NCBI GenBank assembly: GCA_026027325.1
Contig: JAMSLZ010000012.1
Location: 806,001 to 870,000 of the forward strand
Length of the DNA stretch: 64,000 nucleotides
DNA from: Actinomucor elegans
Lineage: Eukaryota > Mucoromycota > Mucoromycetes > Mucorales > Mucoraceae
Direction of reading: 5' to 3'
Part shown: positions 60,775 through 64,000 of the stretch, in pieces
How the letters are laid out: each line of letters opens with the position of its first letter
Position numbering within the stretch: position 1 is the stretch's first letter
Made by a program: the position numbers and the translations under genes
The notes under the pieces: generated by a model
Databases searched by the model: none
Told to the model about the DNA's origin: nothing
What the model saw: only the letters and a program-made list of their open reading frames with translations

Positions 60775-62243
60775 TTATGATTTCGTGAGGTGTTTGGTAA
60801 TAAATGAATGATACAAGACATCTCGTAATGGCAATCTATCCACCGAGCTATATTTTAAAAGCTTTTTTTTTTTTTGGTAAAACACATTAGTCGATAGTAA
60901 CTCATGATAGATTGTACAACTTACTCTCGTAATAAGATCTGTTGCATCTCGACTAACATGTTTCGGAAAACGAAGGTCTACAGTTCGAATGCGTTCATAG
61001 GTATCTTCACAGCTGCCATTGTTCACTTCGAAAGGAGGCATACCTACAATTAATTCATATAATAACACGCCTAATGACCACACATCAACGTTCTCAGTAT
61101 GTATTCTTCCTTCTACCATTTCTGGAGGCAGATAATCCAATGTTCCACACAGAGTACTTCTTCTATTACTATTTAACAAGAATAATATCAATACTGATAA
61201 ATAACAACGCAGTGTAATGCTTACTCTAATGTACCGGTTCTCACTGACCAGCCAAAATCTCCAATCTTAAGCTCTCCATTTAAACCCACCATCAGGTTCT
61301 CTGGTTTAATATCTCTGTGGATCACTCTTTTACTATGCAAGTACAATAAGGCATTTGTCATCTGTACTGCATACTATCGAATCGAGTCAACGAAGACATT
61401 CACAGTATGAAAAAGAAAAAATTCTATATACCTTGGCTGCTTCTGGTTCTGTGAATTTTTTTCTCTTTTGCAATTCAGTATAAAGCTCTCCTCTTGCTGC
61501 ATATTCTAGTATTAGAAACACCCTTGTTTCATCATGAAAGTAACCATAGAGACGTAATATATTTGGATGTCTAGGAGGAAACAGTGAATATCTATTGATA
61601 TCGTCATTTGATGATTGTACCTTAAATTGCCTTGAATCTCGATTTCACGTCGAAGCTGTCTTTCGATACCTGTTTTCGTCAACTGGGATTTGTACAAGAC
61701 CTTCAACGCGACAATAAACCCACTGGCCTTTTCTCTAGCAAGGAACACGTGACCAAAGTTGCCTTTGCCAAGGGGCTTGCCAATATCAAAATCTTTGAGT
61801 GTCCAATGCTTCACTGGTCTATAAAGAGATTAGTCCTTATGAAAATCGCCATTAAGATTTGACATTTACAATGGTTCCTTGAATTTGTCATGCGAAGATC
61901 TCTTTCTAGTGGTTGTACCACTTATAGGCGTGTTTATTCGAAGGTTGTTACTGTCGATCGACGGTAACTGAGAGGATCTTCCAAATGCTGCGGAGCGTTT
62001 TGTTGAGCTTCGATTCGTTTGTATGGAATCTTGAGTATTGAATTTGTTATCTTGCGAATTCAAAGGTAATACCTTATTGTTATTGCTGATAAGAGACGAT
62101 GTATTTGGTTTCAAATTGTCCTTTGATGACTATATTGAAAAAGTAACAAGTTACATTAACATAGTTGCTTGATGTATTTTTGCCAAAATTACTTTTGTTC
62201 TTGTCGAGTTCAAACTTTTGTGTGGTAAACCAGTTCTAAACAT
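60775..62243 (-). CDS. IPL1: Aurora kinase
   Basis: Mitotic serine/threonine kinase of the chromosomal passenger complex, correcting kinetochore attachment. Seven exons: 62193-62243, 61870-62129, 61621-61818, 61432-61570, 61225-61373, 60925-61168, 60775-60861; 375 residues. After a 110-residue polar N terminus the kinase domain has GKGNFGHVF (121-129), catalytic Lys143 in [14 protein letters not shown] (Asp237), GDFGWSV (254-260, the Aurora-specific DFGWS) and the T-loop [16 protein letters not shown] with the activating Thr271. The exon 6 acceptor was set at 61169 because it yields DNRRSTLCG, which matches the Aurora loop. The last intron is 63 nt and in frame, so reading through it hides its presence. 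The single Aurora of fungi is Ipl1 or Ark1. Confidence 0.95.
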
Positions 62244-62397
62244 GGTTATAGTTGATTGGATTAAAAACAAAGCTGCACAAAAAAGAAAAAAAATAATAAA
62301 AAAAAAAATAGGCAAATTTGCCTGATAAATGTTCCTCTGCCAATGGAGCACCAACATCAGCAAAAAACAATGAAATTCTAGACCAACAAACAATTAT

Positions 62398-62451
62398 TCA
62401 TTGACATTCTTTTGCTGCTGCAAGGTTACTGCATGCGTCTGCGAAACTCAT
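62398..62451 (-). promoter_or_regulatory. Candidate upstream ORF of the Aurora kinase gene
   Basis: A 17-codon ATG frame (MSFADACSNLAAAKECQ) ends about 155 bases before the kinase start codon. If it lies in the mRNA leader it could reduce kinase translation. The transcription start is unknown, so this is only a candidate. Confidence 0.25.
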
Positions 62452-63136
62452 AATCCTTTGTTTCACTGTTATATTGCCCTTTGATCAGAATATTTAAAAA
62501 GAAACAAAAAAGAAAAAGGTTCAGGAACATGTTATTCTCTGCATCGTACGGGGTCTTACTTCCGCATCAGCAACACGGACCATGTTAAATATACATCAGC
62601 ACCTTCAAATTTTGTTTGTATCACTAATGATCTTTCGATCTCGCGACAAACCTCAGGCATCAAATCGCGCGGTTAACACGGTTGACACGCCTAAGCCTAT
62701 TTTTTTCGAAAAAATGCCATCTTTAAATTCTATTAAAATGAAAAGCAGTCACAAAAAAGTCACATAAATATTGATGAATTGCCATTGGATATCTGAGATT
62801 CAATAGTGCTAAACAACAACAACAGTAACTACTACTATGTTATTATCATTGTACTGCAATTGAGCAAAAACTTCAATACATGCAACAGTTTATTCTGGGC
62901 ATATATTACTCATATAACCTATCATTTTATCAAAATCGGCCAAGCGATCTAGAAGCGATTAATAATTGTAAAATTTAATGCTGGCTATCTTCAAATATAT
63001 ATGTTTCTAGAAGAAGCAGTTTATTCGGTACAAAACCGATTTATTCGATGTTACATTTGCAGAAATTATCTAATGCTTATAACGAGAGGGTTTATAGAGG
63101 GAAAAAATCCTTTTAGGCATATTTACTACCTTGATC

Positions 63137-63138
<2 letters not shown>

Positions 63139-63169
<31 letters not shown>
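63139..63169. repeat. 31-base T homopolymer
   Basis: Pure T run in the spacer between the Aurora kinase and the Gln-rich gene. Confidence 0.95.
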
Positions 63170-63170
<1 letters not shown>

Positions 63171-63568
63171 GTTATTTATTCAAAAAAACTAAATGAAGAG
63201 AGCCGTAAAATTTCAAAAGGAAATCTAGCCTAGCTCCAGTCGGTCCATGCTATAGAAAGCGGGTCGCTGAATGTTTCTACGAGGAACTGATTAGTTTTCC
63301 TAGCTGTATCATAATCGTATAGACATATTTACGTAAAATACTATAAAGTTTATCGATCGACCTATTCCTGCGCAGCTTAATAGGCTAGTGTTACCACAGC
63401 GCAAAGTGGCTCTTTAAACTGTTCTCCCAAAGATGGTAATTGTTTTCATTCAGACTTATCCGTTTATTGAATAATCAACACTCTTCTTTCTTTTTTATTT
63501 ATTTATTTTCTATTCGTTTAGCTAAAGAAAAAAAAATAGCAGAATAAAAATACTATTACATCAGAGCC

Positions 63569-64000
63569 ATGCAATCTGACGTTTACTACGATTATTATCA
63601 TCATGGTCAAGGCAATAGGACATTAAGAGGCCCTAGACTTCCTCAGCAGCAGCAGCACCAACACCAGCAACAGACCGCACAAAGTCAGAGAACTTATCCA
63701 GCTAGGTATACACCACGTCAACCAAGAAAGCCTATTGAAGTGATTATACCATCATCAAAAAATAAATTTCAGCAGCAACCTCCACAAAAAGACGCGTATG
63801 TGTATCCAGCACCCAAACCTCTTTTAGAAAGAAAAGCATCGAAAACCGAGCTTGAGTTTAATGATGATATACTTTTGCCTGCATCACCACCTTCTATCAA
63901 GGTGTGTAAAGAAGCAAGCGCCAGGACAATACTACCTTCTTCATCTAGTTATAAGAAGAAGGCATTGCCTAGACCAAGCGTAAAATCCGAGCCGCCTGTT
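63569..64000 (+). CDS. Unrecognised Gln/Pro-rich protein, 5' part
   Basis: ATG at 63569 opens a frame that stays open for 144 codons to the window edge. The start is MQSDVYYDYYHHGQGNRTLR, followed by a Gln/His tract (PQQQQHQHQQQ), Tyr/Pro-rich sequence, and the basic segment RQPRKPIEVIIPSSKNK. An acidic TELEFNDDILLPASPPS and more Lys/Ser-rich sequence follow. Composition suggests an intrinsically disordered, perhaps nuclear or regulatory protein. No domain is recognised and the rest lies outside the window. The preceding T-rich and AAAAAATAGC sequence looks like a normal leader. Introns may occur: GTGTGTAAAG at 63902 is a weak possible donor. Confidence 0.65.
   Translation, partial: MQSDVYYDYYHHGQGNRTLRGPRLPQQQQHQHQQQTAQSQRTYPARYTPRQPRKPIEVIIPSSKNKFQQQPPQKDAYVYPAPKPLLERKASKTELEFNDDILLPASPPSIKVCKEASARTILPSSSSYKKKALPRPSVKSEPPV

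Larger units (their letters stand above)
62244..63568. other. Divergent promoter region
   Basis: 1.3 kb between the Aurora kinase (-) and the Gln-rich gene (+). Contains a short upstream reading frame for the kinase (62398-62451), a T run (63139-63169) and a T-rich tract just before the start at 63569. No gene is supported. Confidence 0.5.

Noticed and set aside
1..64000. tRNA, rRNA, snRNA genes, CRISPR arrays, telomere repeats, viral or plasmid genes
   Set aside because: I looked for B-box-like GTTCRANNC words, U2/U6 cores, regular repeat-spacer patterns and telomere-like runs, and saw none convincing. A tRNAscan-SE and Infernal run would be decisive.

Overview
This window looks like nuclear DNA of an early-diverging filamentous fungus, most likely a Mucorales-type Mucoromycota (inference). 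The genes are eukaryotic and split by many short introns, mostly about 45-70 nt with GT...AG ends. Spacers are very AT-rich with long A or T runs. Clear fungal genes include ALG1, ISD11, BDP1, UTP18, PRP5 and an Aurora kinase. The species is not readable by eye. Exon joins given here were made by hand: every multi-exon model keeps an open frame and sums to a multiple of three, but none has transcript support.

Layout. 1-986: 3' end of IMP dehydrogenase. 3950-5713: short intronless XPB-like helicase. 6434-7389: RING plus coiled-coil protein. 9607-11228: PAK/STE20-like kinase. 14131-15454: decayed Tc1/mariner transposon. 16237-17927: ALG1. 20950-22175: SAM methyltransferase with a myristoylation-type N terminus. 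22544-23222: GPS2-like coiled-coil protein. 24816-25091: ISD11. 26068-27373: questin-oxidase-family protein. 29310-31408: BDP1, convergent with a lipidated ubiquitin-fold protein (31452-32000). 35818-36586: unknown Ser-rich protein. 36787-38581: Sds3/Dep1-like Rpd3L subunit. 39801-40277: ribosomal protein eS28. 40729-41980: cytosolic TyrRS, convergent with a SNF2 ATPase (42170-46152). 47134-48333: ASXL-like DEUBAD plus RAMA protein. 49516-51412: UTP18. 53725-57315: PRP5/DDX46. 60775-62243: Aurora kinase. 63569-64000: 5' part of an unknown Gln-rich protein.

The genes are mainly housekeeping (GTP synthesis, tRNA charging, ribosome and Pol III function, splicing, Fe-S clusters, N-glycosylation, mitosis) plus several chromatin factors (SNF2, Sds3/Dep1, ASXL-like, GPS2-like). 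I see no operon, biosynthetic cluster, CRISPR array or prokaryotic-style system.

The most unexpected structure is in the spacers. A degenerate repeat with an approximately 80-bp core recurs at about 160-180-bp spacing in many separate spacers and in both orientations, like scattered fragments of a nucleosome-length satellite. A second degenerate tandem repeat with a period near 155 bp lies at about 32.6-33.4 kb.
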